DNA of 52,063 nucleotides, taken from positions 1 to 52,063 of the forward strand of contig CALPMC020000005.1 in the NCBI GenBank assembly GCA_943324565.2, written 5' to 3'. Below are positions 33,891 to 43,230 of this stretch, in pieces. Below the pieces are notes generated by a model. It was not told the origin of the DNA and did no database searches. It was given only the letters and a program-made list of their open reading frames with translations. Source of the DNA: Chitinophaga pinensis. Lineage in GTDB: Bacteria; Bacteroidota; Bacteroidia; Flavobacteriales_D; Crocinitomicaceae. How positions within the stretch are numbered: position 1 is the first letter of the stretch; each line of letters opens with the position of its first letter. A program made the position numbers and the translations under genes.

Positions 33891-36800
33891 ATGAAAAGAA
33901 TTTTTACCATTATTGGATTGGTGTTCTCTTCTTCGTACTTTGCTCAAGAATCGGAGTTTATGGGTTATTTTTCGGCATCCGAAGCTAAACTTGTTCCCGC
34001 ATCGACGCAGCAAATACATCCCAAAAATCAGGTGATTAAACCTAATTTTAAAGGAAGAGAATTAATCGAAGTCGACAACAGTAACACACACAACCCAGAT
34101 TGGGTTTGGCAACAGCATGCAACTTCAACTGAAAAAGCACTAACAGCAACAGTGATTTGGTCGAAAGATGGTCTTGGGGCTGGGGTTTCTCCTCCCGACC
34201 CTTCTGGAGAAGCAGACAGTACAGTTGTAATTACAGCAACAAACTCTTCAACAGGAGGTTCTGTTTATAGAATTTACAATAAATTAACTGGTACAACTGT
34301 TGGTTCTAATTCCTACACAATGCAAACGCTTGGTGGTGCTGCTGGTGCTGGAGATCCAATTGTTTTATATTACAAACCTGCAAAAAGATGGTTTCTCACT
34401 GAGTTTTCTCAAACTGGTAACAAATTGTTAGTTTATGTTTCAAAAACGAGTAATCCTCAGGGAGCTTATTGGTACTATTCATTTACCTGTGCACAATTTC
34501 CAGATTATCCAAAGTATTCTTTCTCACAATCTTCAGACGCATTCTTAGTAACTACGAATGAAGGTGGACCACCAAATACGTATGCAATGAAATTGAGTTC
34601 ACTACTCAACGGTACAACTTCTCCTTTTATTAAAGTTCCAATTACCTATTCCTTAAATGGTTTTGGTTTTCAAACAATTACCCCAGTTGATTTAGAAGGA
34701 GATAATGCTGCTCCAACAGGAATGAAACCTTTATTCATTCGTCATCGTGATGATGAATCACATTCTAATGGGACACCAGATAATGCATCAAATGACTGGC
34801 TAGAATTGTGGGAAATGACAATTAACTGGACAAATAATACTGGGACAACAGCTAAAATTCAAGATATTTCTATTGCAGAAATAGATTCTAAGTTATGTGG
34901 TTTAACAAGTTTTGCTTGTATTAAACAGCCAGGTACAACAAACACTTTAGATCCATTACGCGAACCAGTAATGTACAAGGCACCGATGCGTGTATTTGAT
35001 GATCATCAAACTATTGTTGCTGCACTTACAACGGATGTTGATGGTGCGGATAGAGCAGGTGTTCGCTGGGTAGAATTAAGAAGAGCGACCGGAGTTACCA
35101 CTGCTACTTGGACTAAACACCAAGAAGGAACTTATGCGCCTGGAACAGGAACAAGTAGATGGATGCCAGCAATAAATATTGATAAATTCGGTAATATTTT
35201 AATGGCGTATTCAACTTCAAGTAATGCAACTGGCGATTTTCCATCATTAAAAATGACTGGTAGAAAACCATGTGATCCACTTGGAACGATGACAATGACT
35301 GAAACTACAATTATTGCAGGTGCAAATTCTAAAACATCAAGCGGGGATACTAGATGGGGTGACTATCATCACATGTGTATTGATGATTTTGACGGTGTTA
35401 CGTTTTATTATTCAGGATTATACCAATCTGGAGCAAATTCTGCATCAGGGACAAAATCAAGAGTTTCTGCAATAAAATTTAACCCTGATGCAAAAGACGC
35501 TGCCATTTCTGGAATTTTCCAAGTAACTGCAGGTAATGCTTGTGGTTCATCAACACAAATTGGTGTAATTGTTGAAAATCGTGGTACAACCGCAATTACA
35601 AGTGGAACAATTAACTGGCAAGTTGGATCTGGTGCTTTAACAAACGTTAATTACACCTCAAATCAATTGACTGCAGTTGGTTCATTAGACACTGTATTTG
35701 TTACAGTTACAGGTTTAGTTAATGGTGCAAATACAATTACTGTAAATACAACAACAGTAAATGGAACAAATCCTGATGACAATACATGTAATGACACAAA
35801 AACATTATCTATTACAGTTGGTTCAGGTTCAGGAATAACAGTTGCTTCAACAATTAATATTCAACCAAGTTGTACTGCATCGAACGGAAAAATTACTGTA
35901 ACTCCAACTGGAGGAACTGCACCATATACTTATACATTAAATAATGGTGCACCTCAAACAACTGGTGTGTTTAACAACTTAGCAGTTGGAACATACACAT
36001 ATACTGTTACAGATAATTCAGGTTGTTCTGGAACTGGTTCGGTTACTTTGGCTTCAAATGTAACGATTACTGTGGCTCCAACTCAATCTGCACAAATTAC
36101 TTGTAATGGTCAGTCAAACGCAGCTATTTCTGTTGCTGCTACAGGTGGTCAATCTACCTACACTTACTCTATTAATGGTACATCTTACCAAGCTACAAAT
36201 TCATTTACAGGATTAGCAGCAGGTTCTTATACTGTTTATGCGAAAGATGCAAATGGTTGCGTTGGTCAATCAACATTAACTATCACTCAACCAGCTATTT
36301 TGAATTTAACAGCTGTGCCAACAATGATAACTTGTAATGGTACAAATAACGGTTCAATTGCAGCTGCTGCAACTGGTGGAACATCTCCTTATACTTACAG
36401 TATTGATGGAACGAACTTCTTTTCATTGAGTATGGTAAATAATCTCTCTGCAGGTACTTATACGGTAACAGTAAAAGATGCAAACGGTTGTTTGAAAACA
36501 TTCAACACCACAATTACTGAGCCAACGGCAGTTGTTGCAAATGCAGTTTCAACTCCTTCAACAGGAACAAATGGAACAATAACAGCATCTGCAACTGGTG
36601 GTTTGACACCCTATACTTACAGTATTAATGGAACAAATTATTTTTCAGGTTCTTTATTTTCAAATTTAGCACCAGGAACTTATACAATTTATGCGAAAGA
36701 CAATAATGGCTGTGTTAGTACTTACTCTGTAGTTGTTGAATCTACAATTGGTTTAGATGAATTTGAAGGAACTTTACAAGTTGTTAAATTATACCCTAAT

Positions 36801-37028
36801 CCAAACAACGGTATTTTTGAATTAGAAGTTAACGGTATCATTGGAAATGATTTGAATTGTAAATTATTTAACATCAATGGACAAGAAGTTGCTGCATTCA
36901 AAGTAGATGTAGTAGACGGTAAAGCTTCTAAAACGATTGAAATGAGTCGTAAATTAGCGGCAGGTTCTTATTACCTTGGAATTTACAATGGCAAAAAAGC
37001 TATTGTAAAACAATTTATAAAAGAGTAA
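33891..37028 (+). CDS. large type IX-secreted protein with CARDB-like and SprB repeats
   Basis: A signal peptide (MKRIFTIIGLVFSSSYFAQ) leads a roughly 500-residue beta-rich domain I cannot name (Trp- and Gly-rich, BNR-like feel). About 540-650 resembles a CARDB domain (AGNACGSSTQIGVIVENRG). About 650-950 holds four SprB-type repeats of some 72 residues, each with ATGG-x-x-PYTYSI and DANGC; repeats 2 and 3 also have ITCNG. The fourth lacks the first cysteine. Residues 960-1045 (LYPNPNNGIFELEV...GSYYLGIYNGKK) are a type IX secretion C-terminal domain. Such proteins are exported and attached to the outer surface, often as adhesins in gliding or biofilm. A strong terminator follows the stop. Confidence 0.9.
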   Translation: MKRIFTIIGLVFSSSYFAQESEFMGYFSASEAKLVPASTQQIHPKNQVIKPNFKGRELIEVDNSNTHNPDWVWQQHATSTEKALTATVIWSKDGLGAGVSPPDPSGEADSTVVITATNSSTGGSVYRIYNKLTGTTVGSNSYTMQTLGGAAGAGDPIVLYYKPAKRWFLTEFSQTGNKLLVYVSKTSNPQGAYWYYSFTCAQFPDYPKYSFSQSSDAFLVTTNEGGPPNTYAMKLSSLLNGTTSPFIKVPITYSLNGFGFQTITPVDLEGDNAAPTGMKPLFIRHRDDESHSNGTPDNASNDWLELWEMTINWTNNTGTTAKIQDISIAEIDSKLCGLTSFACIKQPGTTNTLDPLREPVMYKAPMRVFDDHQTIVAALTTDVDGADRAGVRWVELRRATGVTTATWTKHQEGTYAPGTGTSRWMPAINIDKFGNILMAYSTSSNATGDFPSLKMTGRKPCDPLGTMTMTETTIIAGANSKTSSGDTRWGDYHHMCIDDFDGVTFYYSGLYQSGANSASGTKSRVSAIKFNPDAKDAAISGIFQVTAGNACGSSTQIGVIVENRGTTAITSGTINWQVGSGALTNVNYTSNQLTAVGSLDTVFVTVTGLVNGANTITVNTTTVNGTNPDDNTCNDTKTLSITVGSGSGITVASTINIQPSCTASNGKITVTPTGGTAPYTYTLNNGAPQTTGVFNNLAVGTYTYTVTDNSGCSGTGSVTLASNVTITVAPTQSAQITCNGQSNAAISVAATGGQSTYTYSINGTSYQATNSFTGLAAGSYTVYAKDANGCVGQSTLTITQPAILNLTAVPTMITCNGTNNGSIAAAATGGTSPYTYSIDGTNFFSLSMVNNLSAGTYTVTVKDANGCLKTFNTTITEPTAVVANAVSTPSTGTNGTITASATGGLTPYTYSINGTNYFSGSLFSNLAPGTYTIYAKDNNGCVSTYSVVVESTIGLDEFEGTLQVVKLYPNPNNGIFELEVNGIIGNDLNCKLFNINGQEVAAFKVDVVDGKASKTIEMSRKLAAGSYYLGIYNGKKAIVKQFIKE

Positions 37029-37046
37029 ATCAATTGTTTTAATATA

Positions 37047-37076
37047 AAAAGTCGACTTCACTGGAGTCGACTTTTT
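37047..37076 (+). terminator. rho-independent terminator of the secreted-protein gene
   Basis: AAAAGTCGACT (37047-37057) pairs perfectly with AGTCGACTTTT (37065-37075), a seven-base loop and T run follow. It lies 18 bases after the stop. The core stem AGTCGACT recurs in the ahpC terminator. Confidence 0.85.
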
Positions 37077-37218
37077 TGTTTACACATTGTCTAGTCCTGA
37101 AATAGCGATACACAAAATTTATCGTTAAGGTAAAAAGTTCAAATGCCGTTTTTTTTTTCTCACAAATAAAAGGATTACTCAATATCATTAAAGGTAGAAA
37201 TTTTATTTTTTTGACTAT

Positions 37219-38394
37219 TTATTTTATAATTGCTGAACCAATAAGCTCATTATTAAGATACCAGGCTGCAAATTGACCCGGAGTAATTCCTTTTTGCTTC
37301 TTTTCAAAAAGAATATAGAATTCATTGTCTTTTTCTACAAGAGTTCCTTTTTGAAGCGGTTGACGATAACGAATTCTAAAGTCAGCAATCAAACCGCTTT
37401 TTAAATCAAATTGAAGGTTTGATTGAATCCAATTAAAGCTATCTTTTTCAAGTTTCAATGCATATCGATTTAAACCTGGATGCGATTCTGTTTGACCTGA
37501 GTAAACACTATTTTCATTCGTGTCAATTCCAATTACAAAACTAGGATCTGGTCGTCCTCCAATATGTAAACCTTTGCGCTGACCAATTGTGTAATAATGT
37601 GCTCCTTGGTGTTTTTGCACTTCAGTTCCTTGATTTTTGCTGAAAACAAATGGTTGAGCTAATTCTTCTATATTTTCGAGTGATGGAGAAATGGAATTAT
37701 ACTTCTCAAAGATTTCCAAATTCTCAGGAATTTCAATAATACTCCCTTGTTTCGGTTTTAATTGCTGTTGAAGAAAAGTTGGAAGACTAATTTTTCCTAC
37801 AAAACATAGACCTTGCGAATCTTTTTTATCAGCAGTAACTAAACCAATTTCTGCCGCAATCCTACGAACTTCTGATTTTTCCAAGCCTCCAATTGGAAAA
37901 AGTGCTTTTGAAAGCTGTTCTTGCGAAACTTGACATAAAAAATAAGATTGATCCTTGTTTTTATCAGCTCCAGCGACTAAACCAAAAGTTCCATCTTCAT
38001 GTTGGATTTTTTGACAATAATGACCGGTTGCAACGTAATCGGCACCGAGTTCCAATGCAGCTTTAAGAAAAACATCAAACTTTATTTCTTTGTTACAAAG
38101 GACATCAGGATTAGGAGTACGCCCACGTTCATATTCCTGAAACATATAGTCGACTATTCGATCTTTGTATTCTACACTTAAATCAATAACTTGAAAAGGA
38201 ATACCAAGCTGCTGTGCTATGATTAATGCATCATTAGAATCATCAATCCAAGGACAGTCATCAGAAATTGTTACTGATTCATCATGCCAATTACGCATGA
38301 ACATTCCTATTACTTCAAATCCTTCTAGAATCAATAAATGGGCTGCAACACTTGAATCAACACCACCTGATAAACCAACAACTACTCGTTTCAT
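37219..38394 (-). CDS. mnmA: tRNA-specific 2-thiouridylase
   Basis: MnmA installs the 2-thio group at U34 of tRNA-Lys, -Glu and -Gln. The ATP PP-loop GLSGGVDSSVAA is at the N-terminus; the first catalytic cysteine is in VLCNKE (about residue 97) and the second in SQGLCFVG (about 195). The length (391 aa) is normal. It is a single gene, opposite to the secreted protein gene. A substrate tRNA-Lys(UUU) is encoded only 370 bases upstream. Confidence 0.95.
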   Translation of the reverse strand: MKRVVVGLSGGVDSSVAAHLLILEGFEVIGMFMRNWHDESVTISDDCPWIDDSNDALIIAQQLGIPFQVIDLSVEYKDRIVDYMFQEYERGRTPNPDVLCNKEIKFDVFLKAALELGADYVATGHYCQKIQHEDGTFGLVAGADKNKDQSYFLCQVSQEQLSKALFPIGGLEKSEVRRIAAEIGLVTADKKDSQGLCFVGKISLPTFLQQQLKPKQGSIIEIPENLEIFEKYNSISPSLENIEELAQPFVFSKNQGTEVQKHQGAHYYTIGQRKGLHIGGRPDPSFVIGIDTNENSVYSGQTESHPGLNRYALKLEKDSFNWIQSNLQFDLKSGLIADFRIRYRQPLQKGTLVEKDNEFYILFEKKQKGITPGQFAAWYLNNELIGSAIIK

Positions 38395-38727
38395 AATGTA
38401 AAATTAAGCATTAGATAATGGAATTATCGCACAATTTGAATAAAACCATTTTTTTTCGCCGTGGTCTGAAGTTTAGCGTTAAAAATAAGTTTTATGTAAT
38501 CCTTTAAATTGTATTCTTAATTCGGTTGCTTGTTCAAGGTGTTAAGACATTTTGTAAAGTTCTCTGGTCATTCATCCAAGTATTGATTTTATCAAGATAC
38601 AAGAAGAATAAACCTTTAAATTCTCAAACTATAAAAAGGAATAAACAAATCACAATGAAATAAGTGTAGTATTAACTTTTGATGAATTCAAAAAAAAAGT
38701 ATTTGTGCAAATGTTTTTTAAATAACA
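38395..38727. other. non-coding gap between mnmA and the tRNA terminator
   Basis: I see no gene, repeat or RNA here; AT-rich sequence only. The mnmA ATG (minus strand) is preceded by a TAATTTTA-like stretch, a weak promoter resemblance. Confidence 0.4.
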
Positions 38728-38752
38728 AAACCCCTTGATAATCAAGGGGTTT
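38728..38752 (-). terminator. terminator of tRNA-Lys
   Basis: AAACCCCTTG (38728-38737) is a perfect inverted match of CAAGGGGTTT (38743-38752) with a five-base loop, lying 11 bases after the tRNA 3' end on the minus strand and followed by T-rich sequence. Confidence 0.75.
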
Positions 38753-38762
38753 AAGTGTTTAG

Positions 38763-38838
38763 TGGTGATCTCGCTGGGATTCGAACCCAGGGCCCATACA
38801 TTAAAAGTGTATTGCTCTACCAGCTGAGCTACGAGATC
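38763..38838 (-). tRNA. tRNA-Lys (anticodon UUU), CCA encoded
   Basis: The minus strand folds into a complete cloverleaf: acceptor GATCTCG/CGAGATC, D arm GCTC..GAGC, anticodon stem ATACA/TGTAT with loop CTTTTAA (anticodon TTT at positions 34-36), T arm CTGGG-TTCGAAT-CCCAG, discriminator A and an encoded CCA (38763-38766 on the plus strand reads TGGT). A promoter and a terminator flank it, so it is a single-gene unit. MnmA, encoded next door, would thiolate its U34. Confidence 0.97.
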
Positions 38839-38851
38839 GCTTTAGCGGGTG

Positions 38852-38882
38852 CAAAGATATCTATATATTCTAATTCTGCAAA
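38852..38882 (-). promoter_or_regulatory. Flavobacterium-type promoter of tRNA-Lys
   Basis: On the minus strand TTTG (38879-38882) and TATCTTTG (38852-38859) are separated by 19 bases, the consensus TTG-N17-23-TAnnTTTG. The -7 box ends 13 bases before the tRNA 5' end. This is the best-formed promoter in the window. Confidence 0.75.
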
Positions 38883-38946
38883 GGAATTATGCTTATTTTT
38901 GAAATATATTTTAAATTAATTATTAAGTGTTTGAAAATCAGGATAA

Positions 38947-39480
38947 GTGGTAGGCCATAAATTTAATATTTTTTTAATTGGTTTCATGGGATGTGGCAAG
39001 ACTTCACTTGGGAAGCTACTTGCTCGTAAATTGAAATTTGAATTTTTAGATACAGATTTACTAATTGAAGAACATGAAAAAAGTTCTATTCAAGAAATAT
39101 TCAATTCAAAAGGAGAAACCTATTTTAGAGAAAAAGAATACGAAGTACTTCTTGAATTAAGTAAAATTAATCATCCAACGATTTTTTCAACAGGCGGGGG
39201 AATGCCAATTTTTAATGACAATCTTTCGTTAATGAAAAATAATGGTTTGGTCGTTTTTTTAGATGTTCCGATTGGAATGTTGTACTCCAGACTAAAAAAT
39301 GATGTTAAACGTCCACTGTTAGCTTCACAAATTAATCTTCTCGAATATATTAAAGTATCATTGAATGAAAGGAAGCCAATTTATACTAAAGCAAATTTAA
39401 TTGTTGATGGTAGTTTAAATAAATCGGAGCTAGTTACAACGATTGCTGATTTTTACAAGCAATCAATTTTGGAAAAGTAA
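38947..39480 (+). CDS. aroK: shikimate kinase
   Basis: It phosphorylates shikimate at the 3-hydroxyl in aromatic amino acid synthesis. The P-loop GFMGCGKTSLGK spans residues 12-23; the shikimate-binding DTD motif is in LDTDLLIEE, GGG in STGGGMP, and the lid Arg in KRPLL. The start must be GTG at 38947: the codon before it is TAA and the only downstream ATG (within the P-loop) is too late. The length (177 aa) is normal. It is a single gene, convergent with msrB. Confidence 0.93.
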   Translation: MVGHKFNIFLIGFMGCGKTSLGKLLARKLKFEFLDTDLLIEEHEKSSIQEIFNSKGETYFREKEYEVLLELSKINHPTIFSTGGGMPIFNDNLSLMKNNGLVVFLDVPIGMLYSRLKNDVKRPLLASQINLLEYIKVSLNERKPIYTKANLIVDGSLNKSELVTTIADFYKQSILEK

Positions 39481-39575
39481 ATTATTGTCTATCCGTTTTT
39501 TCTTCCAAATGATTTCTCTAAAGGAAAAAAAAAATGTCAAGGTATAGGTTCTAGTAACTTTGAATAATGAAACAC

Positions 39576-40055
39576 TTAGTCTTTTCTGTGGACAAATTTC
39601 ATCGAAGTAGAATTTACACAATGACGAGTATTTTTATCTGTGAAGCCTTCACCATAAAATACATGTCCAAGATGTCCATCACATTTTGCGCAAACAATTT
39701 CAGTTCTTTGTCCGTCAGCATCTTTGATTTTTTTTACAGCACCATCGATTTCATCATCAAAGCTTGGCCATCCGCAATTAGAATGGAATTTGTCATCTGA
39801 ACGATAAAGTGGAGCATCGCATTGACGACAAACGTAAGTACCACCTTCAAATTTATCTGTAAATTCTCCAGTATATGGTCGGTCTGTTCCTTTATTTAGA
39901 ATAACTCTTTTTTCAGATTCAGTAAGTGGATTTAATTTCATGTTCTTATTGTTTTTAGAGGATTGTTTTTCATTTTCTTTAGTTGCTTGACTTTGACAAC
40001 TTGCTGTTGAGATTAGCAATAAAAAAAATGAAATAAAATGAATTTTACTGTTCAT
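39576..40055 (-). CDS. msrB: lipoprotein methionine-R-sulfoxide reductase MsrB
   Basis: It reduces methionine-R-sulfoxide in oxidised proteins. The zinc cysteines are in CRQCDAP and CAKCDGH, the signature in [11 protein letters not shown] and the catalytic cysteine in RHCVNSTSM (near residue 151). The N-terminus is a type II signal (LISTASC, Cys20), which sends the enzyme to the envelope as a lipoprotein rather than the cytoplasm. A Gln/Ser/Lys-rich linker precedes the enzyme. It stands alone, convergent with aroK. Confidence 0.92.
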   Translation of the reverse strand: MNSKIHFISFFLLLISTASCQSQATKENEKQSSKNNKNMKLNPLTESEKRVILNKGTDRPYTGEFTDKFEGGTYVCRQCDAPLYRSDDKFHSNCGWPSFDDEIDGAVKKIKDADGQRTEIVCAKCDGHLGHVFYGEGFTDKNTRHCVNSTSMKFVHRKD

Positions 40056-40151
40056 AGCTTTCGTTTTAGGAATAACGTTTGAATACTAAAAATCGTTCAT
40101 TTGACGTTGAAAATTTAACGTAATTTGGTTAACTTGAAATTAGTTCATAAT

Positions 40152-40183
40152 AAAAAAAAACACCTACAAATTACATAGGTGTT
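40152..40183 (-). terminator. terminator of the chalcone-isomerase-like gene
   Basis: AACACCTA (40159-40166) is a perfect inverted match of TAGGTGTT (40176-40183); on the minus strand the stem is followed by a run of nine T. It lies 35 bases after the stop at 40218. Confidence 0.85.
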
Positions 40184-40217
40184 CTGATTTAAAACTCTAA
40201 TTATGAATACAATAATA

Positions 40218-40775
40218 CTATCCTTTACCTAGCATTCCTTTTTTTAATGTTGAATCAGCAGGTGTTGAACCTAACCAAATTGAGAATAGCGCTTTTTTAA
40301 ATTCAATACCTTCAATTTTTCCTTTTTCAGTTCCGTTTTTTATTACAACTAATCCTTCTTTAGGTGTGTATTCTAAATAAATACGATCGCCTTCTTTGAT
40401 GTCTTCATTAAAAAAACCGATGAATTTTTTGATTTGTTCTGGTGTTGCTTTACCATGATTAGCATTACCAAAACCTTCTTTTACTGATTCAACAAAACGT
40501 TCTCTTGTTACACTTCCTGAAATTATTTTAATATGAATTGCTTGCTCGTCATCTGCATAAATTATTTTTCCGGCATCACTTGTTTTATTTTCTAAATATA
40601 ATGCAGCAACATACAAATCAATCCAATATTTTTCACGTAAACCACCACCGTTCATTTCTAGTGTTTTACTGTTAACTTTCGTAGTTGTTTGGAATTTGAC
40701 ACCTGCAACTGTTTTGGTCTGTGAAAAAGCTGTAAACGCTGATAAAGAGACAAATAAGAACAATAATTTTTTCAT
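40218..40775 (-). CDS. secreted chalcone isomerase-like protein, 185 aa
   Basis: A signal peptide (MKKLLFLFVSLSAFTAFSQ) is followed by the chalcone isomerase-like (Chalcone_3) fold: KTLEMNGGGLREKYWIDLYVAALYLENK, then FVESVKEGFGNANHG and a C-terminal KKALFSIWLGSTPAD. Bacterial members are secreted and have no known substrate; the plant enzyme name comes only from the fold. It stands alone with a strong terminator. Confidence 0.85.
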   Translation of the reverse strand: MKKLLFLFVSLSAFTAFSQTKTVAGVKFQTTTKVNSKTLEMNGGGLREKYWIDLYVAALYLENKTSDAGKIIYADDEQAIHIKIISGSVTRERFVESVKEGFGNANHGKATPEQIKKFIGFFNEDIKEGDRIYLEYTPKEGLVVIKNGTEKGKIEGIEFKKALFSIWLGSTPADSTLKKGMLGKG

Positions 40776-41059
40776 TTTTTTTAAGTTTTAAGATTTTGTA
40801 GATGTGTAAATATACCAAAATCTTCTCAAGACTTTAAATAATTTGTTTTATCTAAATTAGCTAGCACATAACAAAATTTCTTCACACAAATCTTCAAATA
40901 GTTTAAAATAGATAGTATAAACATATTCTAAATTCATTCTCTCCTATTATCTTTCCTTCATTTCTCAAAATTTCACAAAGTCGTTCCGCCTTTGCGGAGT
41001 CTTATATCCTATTGTCTTAACGTCCTAATGCACTCACTTCCTAGTCCAAATATCTTTCT
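40776..41059. other. non-coding gap upstream of prfA
   Basis: AT-rich, without a gene. A small hairpin TCCGC-loop-GCGGA lies at 40985-40998; its meaning is unclear. Confidence 0.4.
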
Positions 41060-41067
41060 TATTTTTG
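41060..41067 (+). promoter_or_regulatory. candidate -7 box of prfA-pyrF (TATTTTTG)
   Basis: Exact TAnnTTTG match 24 bases before the prfA ATG, giving a short leader. The -33 element is not clear. Confidence 0.45.
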
Positions 41068-41091
41068 CACCACAAAAAAAAATAGATTTAA

Positions 41092-42171
41092 ATGTCAGAT
41101 TTACTGTCAAAATTAGAAGCCATACATTATCGTTTCGTGGAAGTTGGAAAAATGATTACCGACCCCGATATTATTTCAAATATGGAGCGCTATGTCAAAC
41201 TGAATAAAGAATACAGAGAATTGGAATCTTTGGATGCAGTTTATAAAGAATATGGAAATTTACTAGCAAACATAAAAAGTTCACGTGAATTATTGGAAAC
41301 GGAAACGGATCCTGATATGCGTGAAATGGCCAAAATGGAAATCGATGAATTGGAAACGCGTCTCCCGGTTTTGGAAGAAGAAATAAAAATGATGCTGATT
41401 CCCAAAGATCCGGAGGACGACAAAAATGCCATTATGGAGTTACGTGCTGGAACTGGTGGAGATGAAGCGTGTATTTTTGTGGAGGACGTTTTTAGAATGT
41501 ACACGATGTTTTTCAAGGAAATGGGATGGCAATATGAAATCGTCAATTCTTCTGAAGGAACGGTTAAAGGCTACAAAGAGATTTCAATGGAAATCATCGG
41601 TTTGGGATTATATGGAATGTTGAAGTTTGAATCAGGTGTTCACCGCGTTCAACGTGTTCCAGAAACAGAATCTCAAGGCCGTGTTCATACGTCAGCGATA
41701 ACAGTTGCTGTACTTCCTGAAGCGGAAGAGGTAGATTTCAATTTGGATATGAACGACGTTCGAAAAGATACATTTAGAGCTTCTGGAGCTGGTGGTCAGC
41801 ATATTAACAAAACAGAATCGGCTATTCGTTTGACGCATATTCCAACTGGAACTGTGGTTGAATGTCAAGATGGACGTTCGCAACATAAAAACTTAGAAAA
41901 AGCAATTTCCGTTTTGCGTTCTCGATTGTATCAAGCGGAGTTAGATCGCGTTCACAACGAACGTGCTGCACACCGAAAAACATTGGTTTCAACTGGTGAC
42001 CGTTCAGCGAAAATCAGAACTTACAATTATCCACAAGGTAGAATTACCGATCACCGAATCAATAAAACGATTTACAACTTAAGTTCATTTATGAATGGCG
42101 ACATGCGCGAAATGATCGATGCCTTGAAAGTAGCAGAAAATGCGGAGAAATTAAAAGGCGAGGAGGTATGA
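41092..42171 (+). CDS. prfA: peptide chain release factor 1
   Basis: RF1 ends translation at UAA and UAG. The catalytic GGQ is at residues 234-236 ([10 protein letters not shown]), and the stop-recognition block around [13 protein letters not shown] contains the PxT-type tripeptide. A helical N-terminal domain leads. The length (359 aa) is normal. Its stop overlaps the start of pyrF by four bases (ATGA), so the pair is translationally coupled. Confidence 0.96.
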   Translation: MSDLLSKLEAIHYRFVEVGKMITDPDIISNMERYVKLNKEYRELESLDAVYKEYGNLLANIKSSRELLETETDPDMREMAKMEIDELETRLPVLEEEIKMMLIPKDPEDDKNAIMELRAGTGGDEACIFVEDVFRMYTMFFKEMGWQYEIVNSSEGTVKGYKEISMEIIGLGLYGMLKFESGVHRVQRVPETESQGRVHTSAITVAVLPEAEEVDFNLDMNDVRKDTFRASGAGGQHINKTESAIRLTHIPTGTVVECQDGRSQHKNLEKAISVLRSRLYQAELDRVHNERAAHRKTLVSTGDRSAKIRTYNYPQGRITDHRINKTIYNLSSFMNGDMREMIDALKVAENAEKLKGEEV

Positions 42172-42983
42172 CAAAAGCAGAATTGATTCAACAAATTCGA
42201 TTCAAAAAATCGTTTTTATGCGTAGGATTAGATCCTGATTTAGATAAACTTCCACCGCATTTATTGGAAACAGAAGATCCAATTTTTGAATTCAATAAAG
42301 CGATTATCGACGCAACAAAAGATTTGTGTGTGGCCTATAAACCGAACACTGCTTTTTATGAATGTCACGGCGTAAAAGGGTGGGAATCTTTAGAGAAAAC
42401 GATAAATTACATTCCGAAAGATTGTTTCATTATTGCAGATGCGAAACGTGGCGACATTGGAAATACTTCGAGCTATTATGCTAAAACGTTTTTCGAAACT
42501 TTACCTTGTGATGCGGTGACTGTTGCGCCTTATATGGGTTCAGACAGCGTGAAGCCTTTCTTAGATTTTGAAGGAAAATGGTTGATTTTATTAGCATTAA
42601 CTTCTAATCAAGGTTCTTTGGATTTTCAATTTACCGAAAGCGAAGGAACAAAATTATACGAAAAAGTACTTAAAAAAGCACAAGAATGGGGAACAGATGA
42701 ACAGTTGATGTTTGTGGTTGGTGCAACACGTGCAGAGGAAATTGCGAAAGTGAGGGCTTTGGCTCCGAATAACTTCTTTTTGGTTCCTGGTGTAGGCGCG
42801 CAAGGTGGTTCCTTGGATGAGGTTGTGAAATACGGAGCGAACGACGAATGTGGTTTGTTGGTGAATTCTTCTCGTGGAATTATCTATGCAAGTAGGGGAG
42901 AAGACTTTGCAATTGCTGCAAATGGCGAAGCGCTGAAGATACAATCCGAGATGGAGTTGCACATTCAGCGCTTCAGGTGGTAA
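42168..42983 (+). CDS. pyrF: orotidine 5'-phosphate decarboxylase (type 2)
   Basis: It makes UMP from OMP, the last step of pyrimidine synthesis. The N-terminus [14 protein letters not shown] and the active-site block [15 protein letters not shown] (Asp-Lys-x-x-Asp, near residues 90-95) mark the longer type 2 (271 aa) form. It overlaps prfA by four bases. An AGGAGG just before the ATG belongs to prfA codons and is too close (one base) to act as a normal ribosome site. Confidence 0.95.
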   Translation: MTKAELIQQIRFKKSFLCVGLDPDLDKLPPHLLETEDPIFEFNKAIIDATKDLCVAYKPNTAFYECHGVKGWESLEKTINYIPKDCFIIADAKRGDIGNTSSYYAKTFFETLPCDAVTVAPYMGSDSVKPFLDFEGKWLILLALTSNQGSLDFQFTESEGTKLYEKVLKKAQEWGTDEQLMFVVGATRAEEIAKVRALAPNNFFLVPGVGAQGGSLDEVVKYGANDECGLLVNSSRGIIYASRGEDFAIAANGEALKIQSEMELHIQRFRW

Positions 42984-42995
42984 TTTAAATCTTTT

Positions 42996-43136
42996 TTATT
43001 TCGAGGCTAAATCGCTAGATTCAGTTTGTTGAACGCTTCCATAAGCATCACAACTTGCTGTTCTTCCTGATCCGCAAGAAGCTAGTACTAAAGCAACTAC
43101 AGCTACTGTAAGTACAAGGGTAAAATTTCTTTTCAT
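42996..43136 (-). CDS. 46-residue lipoprotein with CDAYG motif
   Basis: From the ATG at 43134-43136 the product is a type II signal peptide (MKRNFTLVLTVAVVALVLASC) and a very short mature part with GSGRTASCDAYGSVQQ. I recognise similar tiny lipoproteins with a CDAY/CPSY stretch in Bacteroidota, but no function. A longer frame opening at 43349 would overlap the next gene and lacks a signal sequence, so I reject it. It is convergent with pyrF (12 bases) and divergent from the Omp85-like gene. Confidence 0.7.
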   Translation of the reverse strand: MKRNFTLVLTVAVVALVLASCGSGRTASCDAYGSVQQTESSDLASK

Positions 43137-43230
43137 AATTAGTTGTTTTTTGTTGTTTGTGGTTAACTTAACGGAACTACTTGTTTTTAAGTTACAATTT
43201 TTTTTAAAATAATTTGTTATAATTGACAGA

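Noticed and set aside
35840..36745. Tandem repeats in the secreted protein as a CRISPR array
   Set aside because: They are in-frame coding repeats of about 72 residues with diverged sequence, not short direct repeats with unique spacers.
40985..40998. Hairpin TCCGC/GCGGA before prfA as an attenuator or riboswitch
   Set aside because: A five-base stem alone, upstream of the predicted promoter; no aptamer-like elements.
42161..42170. AGGAGG before the pyrF ATG as a Shine-Dalgarno site
   Set aside because: Only one base from the ATG and part of prfA codons; Bacteroidota rarely use such sites.
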